Source: Burkholderia pyrrocinia (GTDB lineage Bacteria; Pseudomonadota; Gammaproteobacteria; Burkholderiales; Burkholderiaceae). From it: a stretch of DNA of 64,000 bases. Below are positions 26,617-33,825 of the stretch, piece after piece (position 1 is the stretch's first letter; each line of letters opens with the position of its first letter). A program made the position numbers and the translations under genes. The stretch is from positions 3,410,001 through 3,474,000 of the forward strand of contig NZ_CP094459.1 of the NCBI RefSeq assembly GCF_022809715.1, given 5' to 3'. The notes under the pieces are model-generated. The model made no database searches, was not told the origin of the DNA, and saw nothing but the letters and a program-made list of their open reading frames with translations.

Positions 26617-26994
26617 ATGCCTGCTTCCGTACGACGCGTCTTCAAGACGAAGTGGTTTCACAAGGCAGCCAGAAAAGCAGGAATCGCCGATGCCGAACTC
26701 TGCCGCGCCGCGCGGGAACTGGCGCGCGGCCAGGGCGTCGAGCTCGGCGGCAACGTCTGGAAAAAGCGCCTGGACGGGAATCGGCAGCGCGGGATCGTGC
26801 TGAGCAAGGTCGGGCAAGCGTGGGTTTTCGTGTTCCTGTTCGCAAAACGCGACAGGGACGACATCGACGAACGCGAACTGCGCGCCTTCAGAGAGCTCGC
26901 CGTGGATGTCGGGCGCCGCACCGACGCCGATATCGCGACGCTGATCGCACTGAAAGAGCTTGTGGAGATTTGCAATGGCCAAGAGTCGATTCAA
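26617..26994 (+). CDS. RelE/HigB-like toxin; frame lacks its own stop codon
   Basis: The first roughly 125 residues match the RelE/ParE-type toxins that are encoded before an XRE antitoxin (DUF1044-like group): VFKTKWFHKAARKAGI, LGGNVWKKRLDG, QRGIVLSKVGQAWVFVFLFAKRDRD and an alpha-helical end LIALKELVEICNGQES. They are expected to be mRNA endonucleases. The antitoxin ATG lies inside the toxin's 3' end at 26975. Unusually, the toxin frame then stays open through the antitoxin gene and on into the next gene, ending only at 27867. The end given here is the limit of the conserved domain, not a stop codon. The protein made could be a 416-aa fusion or the real stop has been lost. Confidence 0.65.
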
Positions 26995-27295
26995 GAGCGA
27001 CGCAACGGAGGCGATCCACAGCGCCGCGTCGGGCCTCTATCGTGCGAGCCTGATCGACAAGAAGACGATGCGCGAATACGACGATCTCTGCATCGAAGCC
27101 GCCCCGCAGTTCGATCCGCAAGCGATCGCCCGCATCCGCAAATCCGTCAACGTCAGCCAGAGCGTGTTCGCGCTCTACCTGAATACGACGACGTCGACGA
27201 TCCGCCAATGGGAACAGGGCGACAAACGGCCGAGCGGCATCGCCGCGCGGATGCTCCAGATCGTCGAGAAACACGGGCTCGAGGTGTTCTCCTGA
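26975..27295 (+). CDS. XRE-family antitoxin
   Basis: The 106-aa protein is an HTH-XRE antitoxin partner of the preceding toxin. The N-terminal part (EAIHSAASGLYRASLIDKKTMREYD) is typical of HigA-like antitoxins of this group and the helix-turn-helix follows (IARIRKSVNVSQSVFALYLNTTTSTIRQWEQGDKRPSG). GGAG precedes the ATG by 8 nt. It overlaps the toxin 3' end in another frame and probably binds the palindrome at 26571. Confidence 0.88.
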   Translation: MAKSRFKSDATEAIHSAASGLYRASLIDKKTMREYDDLCIEAAPQFDPQAIARIRKSVNVSQSVFALYLNTTTSTIRQWEQGDKRPSGIAARMLQIVEKHGLEVFS

Positions 27296-27387
27296 GCCGG
27301 CTTCCCCGAATGCGCATAAGCGGCCGACCGAACGCGGTCCGCACCGGACACCGCGACGCGAGCCGCAACGAATATGACGGAGAGACA

Positions 27388-27867
27388 ATGGTAAGACTGT
27401 TTGGATGCGGATTGCTGGCGCTGACGTTCGCGTCGACGGGCTGGGCCGCCGAGCACTACGTCGAGGTCTGGAACCCGCCCGAGGCGCGGAAGCCGGCGGC
27501 GCATACGCCGGAAGCCCGTATGCCGGAAGCCCGTACACCGGCCGCGCACGCGAGCGCCGACGCGCGCGCCGGCAAGAGCGCCGAGAAGCACGCGAGCGCA
27601 ACGCCGAAAGCCGCCGCGAAGCCGCACAAGCGTCGAGTCACGCAAACCGTGAAAGCCGGCTCGCCTCGCCCGCCCGCCGCGGCCGAGGCGCCGGCCGCAC
27701 CGCGCCCCGTCGCTCAGCCCGCGCCGGGCCGTCTCACGGTGATGCAGCCTGCCGGCCCCGACGAAACGCATGCGCTCAATTTCTCCGACATCCCGCGGCA
27801 ATACACGCCGGATGGCAACGTGCTGCGGGTCGGCACGCACAACCGCTCCGCGGAGGTGACTCGATAA
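27388..27867 (+). CDS. Exported Ala/Pro-rich protein, function unknown
   Basis: The 159-aa product has a signal peptide (MVRLFGCGLLALTFASTGWA, cleavage after WAA), a repetitive Ala/Pro/Lys stretch with TPEARMPEARTPAAH-type near-repeats, and a more ordered C-terminal part (LNFSDIPRQYTPDGNVLRVGTHNR). GGAGAGACA precedes the ATG. The frame is the same one that runs on from the toxin, so the gene could also be read as the tail of that long frame. Its stop (TAA) overlaps the start of the next gene. I cannot assign a function. Confidence 0.65.
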   Translation: MVRLFGCGLLALTFASTGWAAEHYVEVWNPPEARKPAAHTPEARMPEARTPAAHASADARAGKSAEKHASATPKAAAKPHKRRVTQTVKAGSPRPPAAAEAPAAPRPVAQPAPGRLTVMQPAGPDETHALNFSDIPRQYTPDGNVLRVGTHNRSAEVTR

Positions 27868-28085
27868 TGGAAGCGCAAACCTACCTCGGCTACCAGATCT
27901 GGGGCCACGCGATCCTGCAGCAGGACGAGATCCTGCAGCCCGAACGCTTCGCGGCGAGCGGCACGATCACGCAGAACAACAAGCTCGTCGAAGCGTCCGG
28001 CGTGCTTGGCGTATTCGACACCGAGGACGACGCGCGCGAGGCCGGGCTCGAATGGGCTCGCGCGTGGATCGACAGCCACCGCTGA
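27867..28085 (+). CDS. Small hypothetical protein (72 aa)
   Basis: The 72-aa protein begins MEAQTYLGYQIWGHAIL and ends with an acidic/aromatic helix (DTEDDAREAGLEWARAWIDSHR). Its ATG overlaps the stop of the exported-protein gene (TAATG), showing coupling, and a strong terminator follows. I do not recognise the family, but the layout resembles the 73-aa protein at 19247. Confidence 0.75.
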   Translation: MEAQTYLGYQIWGHAILQQDEILQPERFAASGTITQNNKLVEASGVLGVFDTEDDAREAGLEWARAWIDSHR

Positions 28086-28123
28086 CCGGCGCGCAGCCGA
28101 CCGCGGGCTGACCGCGAGCCGCA

Positions 28124-28162
28124 AACGAAAGAAGGGGCGTCATGGACGCCCCTTCTTTCGTT
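28124..28162. terminator. Strong bidirectional terminator
   Basis: A 17-bp stem (AACGAAAGAAGGGGCGT / ACGCCCCTTCTTTCGTT) has a 5-nt loop. It lies between the plus-strand small gene and the minus-strand FTR1 permease gene and would serve both. Confidence 0.9.
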
Positions 28163-28176
28163 CCAACCCGGAAAAC

Positions 28177-29013
28177 TCACACGACAGGCCGCGGCGGCCT
28201 CATCGTCGCCTGCGGACGACCGACGAGCCGCGTCAGCACGACGATCGCCGCCAGCGTCGCGACGTACGCGGCGATCTGGATGCCCGCCGGACGCGCGGTA
28301 TAGCCGATCAGCGTATGCAGCGCCTTGCCGACGATGCTCGACTCCTTGAGCAGCCACGACGTGTCCCAGATCGCGTCGCCCCACGACGGCACGAGGCCGG
28401 CCGCCAGCAGGAAACCGACGCACTGGCTCGCCATCCCGGCCGCCAGCAGCACGATCAGCCCGTTGGTGACGGAGAACAGGCGCTTCAGCGGAATCTGCAG
28501 CAGTCCCGCATACATCGCATAACCGAGCCCGGCGCCGCCGAGCACGCCGAGCAGCCCGCCGGCGATCATCTGCGGCGTCTGCCCCGGATCGCCCGCGGCG
28601 ATGCCGTACAGGAACAGCACGGCCTCGGAGCCTTCGCGCAGCACCGCGACGCCGACCACGATCGCCAGCCCCGTCAGCGGCCGGCTGCCGGCCGCGACGG
28701 CCCGGCCGACTTCGCCCATGTGCAGCGCCATCTCGCGGCCGTGCCGGCTCATCCAGATGCAGTGCCAGGCCAGCATCAGCGTCGCGACGAACATCACGCC
28801 CGCGTTGAATACCTCCTGCCCCATGCCGGACGCCCACTGCGAGATCACGTCGGCGAACGCCGCGATCAGGCCCGCGCCGACCACGCCGCCGACGAGCCCG
28901 CCGCCGACCCACCAGCCGCGCCGCGGCACGCCCTTCGTGGCGGCCATCACGATCGAGACCACCAGCGCGGCCTCGAGCACTTCACGAAAGACAATCAGCG
29001 CGGTAGACAGCAT
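28177..29013 (-). CDS. FTR1-family iron permease (FtrC/EfeU-like)
   Basis: The 278-aa inner-membrane protein has about seven helices and the two REXXE iron-binding motifs of the FTR1 family: REVLE (10-14) and REGSE (126-130). The family imports iron together with a periplasmic oxidase/cupredoxin partner. The cupredoxin gene lies just upstream (12 nt), so this is the FtrB-FtrC pair. The FtrA (P19) and FtrD, or EfeO/EfeB, genes found with such permeases are not in this window. Confidence 0.92.
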   Translation of the reverse strand: MLSTALIVFREVLEAALVVSIVMAATKGVPRRGWWVGGGLVGGVVGAGLIAAFADVISQWASGMGQEVFNAGVMFVATLMLAWHCIWMSRHGREMALHMGEVGRAVAAGSRPLTGLAIVVGVAVLREGSEAVLFLYGIAAGDPGQTPQMIAGGLLGVLGGAGLGYAMYAGLLQIPLKRLFSVTNGLIVLLAAGMASQCVGFLLAAGLVPSWGDAIWDTSWLLKESSIVGKALHTLIGYTARPAGIQIAAYVATLAAIVVLTRLVGRPQATMRPPRPVV

Positions 29014-29025
29014 GGCGGGATTCGC

Positions 29026-29358
29026 TTACTTGACGGTCAGGTGGGTCTTCGACTGCGCTTCGTGATACTCGTCGTGAAACTCGTAGGTACCGGCCTTCAG
29101 CGGCCCGACCAGGATCTCGGCCGACTTGCCGGCGGGAATCACCTTCTCGGCCTTGAAGTCGTCGCTCTCGAATTCCGCGGGCGTCGCATCGAGGTTCTTC
29201 ACGACGAACTTCACTTTCTTGCCGGCCGGAATCGTCACGCCATCGGGCGAAAACTTGTGGTCCTTCAGCGTCAGGTTGACGACGTCGTCGGCGGCGAATG
29301 CGGTGGCGGCCGACGCGCCCAGCAGGACAGCGGCGAAACCCAGTGCGAAACGGTTCAT
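29026..29358 (-). CDS. Periplasmic cupredoxin (FtrB/EfeO-like)
   Basis: The 110-aa protein has a signal peptide (FALGFAAVLLGASAATAFA) and one cupredoxin domain (LKDHKFSPDGVTIPAGKKVKFVVKN, ESDDFKAEKVIPAGKSAEI, GTYEFHDEYHEAQSKTHLTVK). It is the likely periplasmic partner of the FTR1 permease encoded downstream, helping oxidise or pass iron. The classical type I copper ligand set (Cys plus His plus Met) is not seen, as in other FtrB/EfeO-type domains. Confidence 0.88.
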   Translation of the reverse strand: MNRFALGFAAVLLGASAATAFAADDVVNLTLKDHKFSPDGVTIPAGKKVKFVVKNLDATPAEFESDDFKAEKVIPAGKSAEILVGPLKAGTYEFHDEYHEAQSKTHLTVK

Positions 29359-29399
29359 GTGTGTAATGAAATGAAATATCGAAGAATATTGATACTAAG

Positions 29400-29412
29400 A
29401 TCGATTCGCATT
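29400..29412 (-). promoter_or_regulatory. Possible Fur box upstream of the iron-uptake pair
   Basis: On the minus strand the sequence reads AATGCGAATCGAT, close to the core of Fur boxes (AATGAGAATCATT type), about 42 nt upstream of the cupredoxin start. The region is AT-rich and suits a promoter. The match is partial. Confidence 0.3.
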
Positions 29413-29468
29413 TCCATATCGCGTACCCTTACCGGCATTATGGAGATAGCGCTTCACAAGTGCGTGCC

Positions 29469-29489
29469 GCGCCTTGCCAGGCAAGGCGC
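29469..29489. repeat. 21-bp perfect inverted repeat
   Basis: GCGCCTTGCC-A-GGCAAGGCGC forms a perfect 10-1-10 palindrome between the iron-uptake pair and copZ. No T-tract flanks it. A role as operator or cruciform is possible. Confidence 0.5.
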
Positions 29490-29638
29490 TCATCGCACGG
29501 CGACGGCCGCGCATCCGAGTCAATCGGGAAAGATTCCGACTGACGCATGCGACTGCCCTTCTATTTGTCTGACCTCACCCTGACGAATCATTTCGCCGCG
29601 CCGGGCGACAACGCATGCATCCGGCTGCATGAATGCGC

Positions 29639-29669
29639 TTGACCTTCCCACCATGGCAAGCTTCATGCT
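29639..29669 (+). promoter_or_regulatory. CueR-type promoter of copZ
   Basis: TTGACC (29639-29644) and CATGCT (29664-29669) are separated by 19 nt, the long spacer characteristic of MerR-family promoters. The spacer region holds an imperfect dyad ACCTTCC...GGCAAGCT resembling CueR operators. It lies 37 nt before the copper chaperone start, so copper induction through CueR is likely. Confidence 0.65.
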
Positions 29670-29705
29670 GGCCATGTTCGTCAATCGTCCACTCAGGAGA
29701 ACACG

Positions 29706-29906
29706 ATGGAATTCGAAGTCCAGGACATGACCTGCGGCGGCTGCGCCAATGCAATCACGCGCGCGGTGACGGCCGCCGATCCCGCCGCGAAGCTCGACAT
29801 CGACGTCGCGGCAAAGATCGTCAAGGTCGAATCGGCGCAAGGCGCCGAGCGCGTGCAGTCGATCATCGAAGCCGCCGGCTTCCACCCCGCGCTGCGCACC
29901 GCATAA
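29706..29906 (+). CDS. copZ: Copper chaperone, heavy-metal-associated domain
   Basis: The 66-aa protein is a single HMA domain (ferredoxin-like fold) with the metal site MTCGGC (residues 8-13, Cys10 and Cys13) and the usual helix-strand order to GFHPALRTA. It carries Cu(I) to a P-type ATPase or stores it; no ATPase gene lies in the window. A CueR-like promoter lies just upstream. It is convergent with puuC. Confidence 0.9.
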   Translation: MEFEVQDMTCGGCANAITRAVTAADPAAKLDIDVAAKIVKVESAQGAERVQSIIEAAGFHPALRTA

Positions 29907-29955
29907 CGCGGGCTGCGGGCACACTGCCAAACGGCGATGCGCCCGCGGCATCGCG

Positions 29956-31446
29956 TCAGCGCAGCCGGATCAGCGTCGACTTCAGCTCGGTGTACTTCTC
30001 GAGCGCATGCAGCGACTTGTCGCGGCCGTTGCCCGACTGCTTGTAGCCGCCGAACGGGAAGTTCATGTCGCCGCCCTCGTCGTAGCAGTTCACCCACACC
30101 GTGCCCGCGCGCAGCCGGCGCGACACGTCGTGCGCGGTCGTCAGGTTCGACGTCCATACGGCCGCGGCCAGCCCGTATTCGGTGTCGTTAGCGATCCGCA
30201 CGGCCTCGTCGACGTCGTCGAACACGATCACCGACAGCACGGGCCCGAAGATCTCCTCGCGCGCGATCTTCGCGTCGGGCTTCACCTCGAACACCGTCGG
30301 CTCGACATAGAAGCCGCCCGTCTCCGCCTTCACGCGCGCACCACCCGTGACGAGCCTGCCTTCGCTGCGCCCCGCCTCGATATAACCGAGCACGCGCTCG
30401 AGCTGGATGCCGTCGACGATCGCGCCCATCGACACCGACGGATCGAGCGGATTGCCGGGCACGTAAGCCCGCGCGGCCGCCACGAGCTTCTCGATGAATA
30501 CGTCCTTGATGTCGCGATGCACGAGCAGCCGCGAGCCGGCCGTGCACATCTCGCCCATGTTGTAGAAGATCGCGCCGGCCGCAGCCTGCGCAGCGCGATC
30601 GAGATCGGGACAATCGGGCAGCACGATGTTCGGCGACTTGCCGCCGAGTTCGAGCCATGCGCGCTTCAGATTCGACTGCGCGGCGTACTGCATGATCAGC
30701 TTGCCGACCGCCGTCGAGCCGGTGAACGCGATGCAGTCGACGTCGCGATGCAGCGCGAGCAGCTTGCCGGGTTCGCCCGCGCCCGGCACGACGTTGAACA
30801 CGCCTGCCGGGATGCCGGCTTCGTACGCGAGCTGCGCGACGCGGATCGCGGTCAGCGGCGATTTCTCCGACGGCTTCAGCACCACGCTGTTGCCGGCCGC
30901 GAGCGCGGGGCCAAACTTCCATGCGGCCATCAGGATCGGGAAGTTCCACGGCACGACGGCCGCCACCACGCCGACCGGCTCGCGCGTGACGAGGCCGACG
31001 AGGTGATGATCGGCCGGTGCGACTTCGCCGCCGACCTTGTCGATCGCTTCCGCAAACCACTCGACGCAATATGCGGCGCCCGGCACGTCGACCGTCGTCG
31101 TGTCGCCGATCGGCTTGCCCGCGTCGAGCGTCTCGAGCAGCGACAGCTCGTCGAGATGCTCGTGCATCAGCGCGGCCCAGCGCAGCAGCACTGCCTTGCG
31201 CGCACGCGGGTTCAGGCCGGCCCACACGCCCGCGTCGAACGCGCGGCGCGCGGCCGCCACCGCCGCGTTCACGTCGGCTTCGCCGCATTCGGCGACCTTC
31301 GCCAGCACGCGGCCGTCGATCGGGCTCACGCAGTCGAACGTCTTGCCGCCGTGCGCGTCGCGCAACGCGCCGTCGATGAATGCGCGCCCTTCGATCTCGA
31401 GCGACGCCGCCTTGTCCTGCCAGTCAGCCAAAGTCAACTTGTTCAT
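29956..31446 (-). CDS. puuC: Gamma-glutamyl-gamma-aminobutyraldehyde dehydrogenase
   Basis: The 496-aa aldehyde dehydrogenase has catalytic Cys301 (GEMCTAGSR), general-base Glu266 (LELGGKSPN), Asn168 (PWNFP) and the NAD-binding FTGSTAVGK. In the putrescine pathway it oxidises gamma-glutamyl-GABA-aldehyde to gamma-glutamyl-GABA. The assignment rests on family resemblance to PuuC/AldH and on its position next to puuR and the divergent puuD-puuA operon. It is co-directional with puuR (83 nt between). Confidence 0.9.
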   Translation of the reverse strand: MNKLTLADWQDKAASLEIEGRAFIDGALRDAHGGKTFDCVSPIDGRVLAKVAECGEADVNAAVAAARRAFDAGVWAGLNPRARKAVLLRWAALMHEHLDELSLLETLDAGKPIGDTTTVDVPGAAYCVEWFAEAIDKVGGEVAPADHHLVGLVTREPVGVVAAVVPWNFPILMAAWKFGPALAAGNSVVLKPSEKSPLTAIRVAQLAYEAGIPAGVFNVVPGAGEPGKLLALHRDVDCIAFTGSTAVGKLIMQYAAQSNLKRAWLELGGKSPNIVLPDCPDLDRAAQAAAGAIFYNMGEMCTAGSRLLVHRDIKDVFIEKLVAAARAYVPGNPLDPSVSMGAIVDGIQLERVLGYIEAGRSEGRLVTGGARVKAETGGFYVEPTVFEVKPDAKIAREEIFGPVLSVIVFDDVDEAVRIANDTEYGLAAAVWTSNLTTAHDVSRRLRAGTVWVNCYDEGGDMNFPFGGYKQSGNGRDKSLHALEKYTELKSTLIRLR

Positions 31447-31529
31447 CAGGATGCCTTATGTTGTGGCATTCGCGGTGCGACGCGCCGCGCGCATCATGCG
31501 CGGCCGGCCGCGAATGCGGTGACGCGCGG

Positions 31530-32099
31530 TCAGAAGGTTGCCGGCGAATTGGCCGAGACGACCTCGCAGATCTGTTCCGCGCTGGGATTGCGAAAACGGT
31601 GCGGCAAACGGCTTTCGAAGTAGTAGCCGTCTCCGGGGTCGAGCAGCCACGTCGCGCCGTCGACGGTCAGCTCGAGCCGGCCCGACACGACGACGCCGCC
31701 CTCGTGCCCCGCGTGCACGAGCATCTCGGGCCCCGTATCGGCATGCGGCTGGTAGATCTCGCGCAGGATGCACATGTTGCGATCCTTCACGCTCGCGCCG
31801 ACCAGATGAAACGCGAGCGTGTCGTTGCCGAGGTTCGGCATCTCGTCGCGACGCGATACGACCGTGCGCGATTCGACGAGCTCGAACGTGAAGAACTCCG
31901 CGAGACTCATCGGGATGCATTCGAGCAGCTTCTTCAGCGAGCCGACCGACGGGCTCACGCGGCCCTGTTCGATCAGCGAGATCGTGCCGTTGGTCACGCC
32001 GGCGCGCTTCGCGAGTTCGCGCTGCGACAGGCCATGCTTGTTGCGCACGAAACGCAGGCGCTCGGCGACTTCGGTGGACATCGATTCGGTTTCGGACAC
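31530..32099 (-). CDS. puuR: PuuR-like transcriptional regulator (HTH plus cupin)
   Basis: The 189-aa protein has an N-terminal XRE helix-turn-helix (ERLRFVRNKHGLSQRELAKRAGVTNGTISLIEQGRVSPS) and a C-terminal cupin domain (EMLVHAGHEGGVVVSGRLELTVDG, GDGYYFESRLPHRFRNPS). This is the architecture of PuuR, the repressor of putrescine breakdown genes relieved by putrescine. It lies at the head of the divergent puu region with puuC downstream. An internal Met at residue 7 (MSTEVAE) is an alternative start. Confidence 0.9.
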   Translation of the reverse strand: MSETESMSTEVAERLRFVRNKHGLSQRELAKRAGVTNGTISLIEQGRVSPSVGSLKKLLECIPMSLAEFFTFELVESRTVVSRRDEMPNLGNDTLAFHLVGASVKDRNMCILREIYQPHADTGPEMLVHAGHEGGVVVSGRLELTVDGATWLLDPGDGYYFESRLPHRFRNPSAEQICEVVSANSPATF

Positions 32100-32202
32100 G
32101 ATAAGTGCGATGACAAAGTGAAACGACGCGGTGGACAGCCGTTGAATATTCTAATCACTTTATGCCGTGCATCAGCGGGGAAAACCCTGAAAGGCGTTCG
32201 AA

Positions 32203-32212
32203 ATAATGAACA
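32203..32212 (+). promoter_or_regulatory. PuuR-box-like sequence
   Basis: ATAATGAACA, preceded by GAA, matches the 3' ten bases of the E. coli PuuR site as I remember it (AAAATATAATGAACA). It lies 104 nt upstream of the puuR start and about 80 nt before the best plus-strand promoter, in the AT-rich part of the divergent region, where the repressor would control both directions. Confidence 0.45.
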
Positions 32213-32291
32213 CCTTGCCGATTATTCCTTTTGCGAATCTTTTGTTTTCACTGCTCGGGAAAGCCCTGATACGGGACCGTTAAAAAACATT

Positions 32292-32319
32292 TGACGCCGT
32301 TTTTGGCTCGTATATGCTG
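32292..32319 (+). promoter_or_regulatory. Sigma-70-type promoter facing the puuD operon
   Basis: TTGACG (32292-32297) and TATGCT (32314-32319) are 16 nt apart in an AT-rich setting. This is the best rightward promoter in the region, but it lies almost 700 nt before puuD, implying a long untranslated leader or an extra, unnoticed promoter nearer the gene. Confidence 0.55.
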
Positions 32320-33011
32320 GCTCTCAGGTCAGCGTCATTTGGCTTTCACAGGCAGCAAAACGCGTTATTGCAACGCAAAAATTGATGCCCATCAATGTAA
32401 ATGACGCGTAACCGGCGCCTTGATTATTTTAAACGCCCAGCGCGTCGAAACGGTCAGGTGTTCAATACTTTCAACAACCCAGTCGAGTGTAATCGTGAGA
32501 GTCCGTGGCCCTCTGGTGAGGTGGGATCGAAGCGTGGCGCGAAGTTCGCGCAGCGCGGCGTCCCCTTCCGATGGCAGTTGCGGCTGGCATAGTCCTCGCC
32601 TGCAGCATCTGTCGATCTACACCATCCTGTCCCGTCGTTCCGTTCGGCGCCACAACGCCGTTTCCGCACGCGCATTCGTCGCCGTCGATACCGACGAAGT
32701 GGCGTCGCTGCTGCCGTAGCGCCTCTCCTTTCTTTACGTCGTTCGTTTCGTCTGCCGATTCGCCAACCGCATCGTCCATGCGGTGACGGAACGCGTTCGC
32801 GCATTCGTTGCCGCGTCGCCCGCGTCACGTATCGCAACCCAACGAACGACGGCCTGATCGTCGCGCGCAGCGCGGATCGCCACGCCATCCCGCTGCGCCC
32901 ATTCACCAGCGGCCTTGCGCTCTGCGCCAGGCTGCGGGGCCGTGTCGCGCCTGCGTTTTGCAATATCCGAAACGACGCACGCCACAGCCCTACGGATTAC
33001 TGAGTGACGTC
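32320..33011 (+). other. Long untranslated leader or intergenic region before puuD
   Basis: These 690 nt have no gene I can support. Short open frames are present in several frames but none has protein-like composition plus a ribosome site. GC content rises from the promoter side to the puuD side. Confidence 0.4.
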
Positions 33012-33797
33012 ATGGAAAGGAAACCCCTCGTCGGCATCACCGCCGACCACACGCAAATCGGCGCACACGCGTCGCATACGGTCGGCGACAAATATGTCGC
33101 CGCGATCGTCGACGGCGCGCAGGCGCTCGCGATGGTGCTGCCCGCGCTCGGCGAGCGCCAGTCGGCTGACGACATCCTCGACACGGTCGACGGCTTGTTG
33201 TTTACCGGCAGCTACTCGAACGTCGAGCCGCACCTGTACGGCGGCGAGCCGAGCGCACCCGGCACGAAGCACGATCCGGCTCGCGATGCGACGACGCTGC
33301 CGCTGCTGCGCGCGGCGATCGCCGCAGGCGTGCCGGTGCTCGCCGTCTGCCGCGGCTTCCAGGAGCTGAACGTCGTCTACGGCGGCACGCTGCATCAGCG
33401 CGTGCACGAAGTGCCGGGCCTCGCCGATCACCGCGAGGACAACGCCGCGCCGATGGACACGCAATACGGCCCCGCACACGTCGTGCACCTGACGCCCGGC
33501 GGCAAGCTGCATGCGCTCGCCGGCGGCCGCGATGAAGTGCGTGTGAACTCGCTGCACCAGCAGGGCATCGCGCAGCTCGGCTCCGGCCTCGCCGTCGAGG
33601 CCGTCGCGCCGGACGGCCTGATCGAGGCCGTCAGCGTCGTCGATGCCCCGGCTTTCGCACTCGCCGTGCAATGGCACCCGGAATGGCGGCATGCGCAGGA
33701 TCCGCTGTCGAGCGCGATCTTCCGCGCCTTCGGCGACGCCTGCCGCGTCCGCCGCACTGCCCGCACGCGCGCCACGGCCGCCGCCGCGCTCGCCTGA
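33012..33797 (+). CDS. puuD: Gamma-glutamyl-gamma-aminobutyrate hydrolase
   Basis: The 261-aa class I amidotransferase-like hydrolase releases GABA and glutamate from gamma-glutamyl-GABA, the last step of the Puu pathway. The catalytic triad is visible: Cys113 in AVCRGFQELN, His222 and Glu224 in VQWHPEW. GLLFTGSYSNVEPHLYG is also typical. The C-terminal 25 residues are Arg/Ala-rich and variable. It begins the plus-strand operon and is followed 28 nt later by puuA. Confidence 0.93.
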   Translation: MERKPLVGITADHTQIGAHASHTVGDKYVAAIVDGAQALAMVLPALGERQSADDILDTVDGLLFTGSYSNVEPHLYGGEPSAPGTKHDPARDATTLPLLRAAIAAGVPVLAVCRGFQELNVVYGGTLHQRVHEVPGLADHREDNAAPMDTQYGPAHVVHLTPGGKLHALAGGRDEVRVNSLHQQGIAQLGSGLAVEAVAPDGLIEAVSVVDAPAFALAVQWHPEWRHAQDPLSSAIFRAFGDACRVRRTARTRATAAAALA

Positions 33798-33825
33798 GCG
33801 CGCCGACCCACTTACGAGAACAGAC

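Noticed and set aside
32420..32719. 99-aa plus-strand frame in the puu leader
   Set aside because: No ribosome site and no protein-like pattern; kept only as intergenic sequence.
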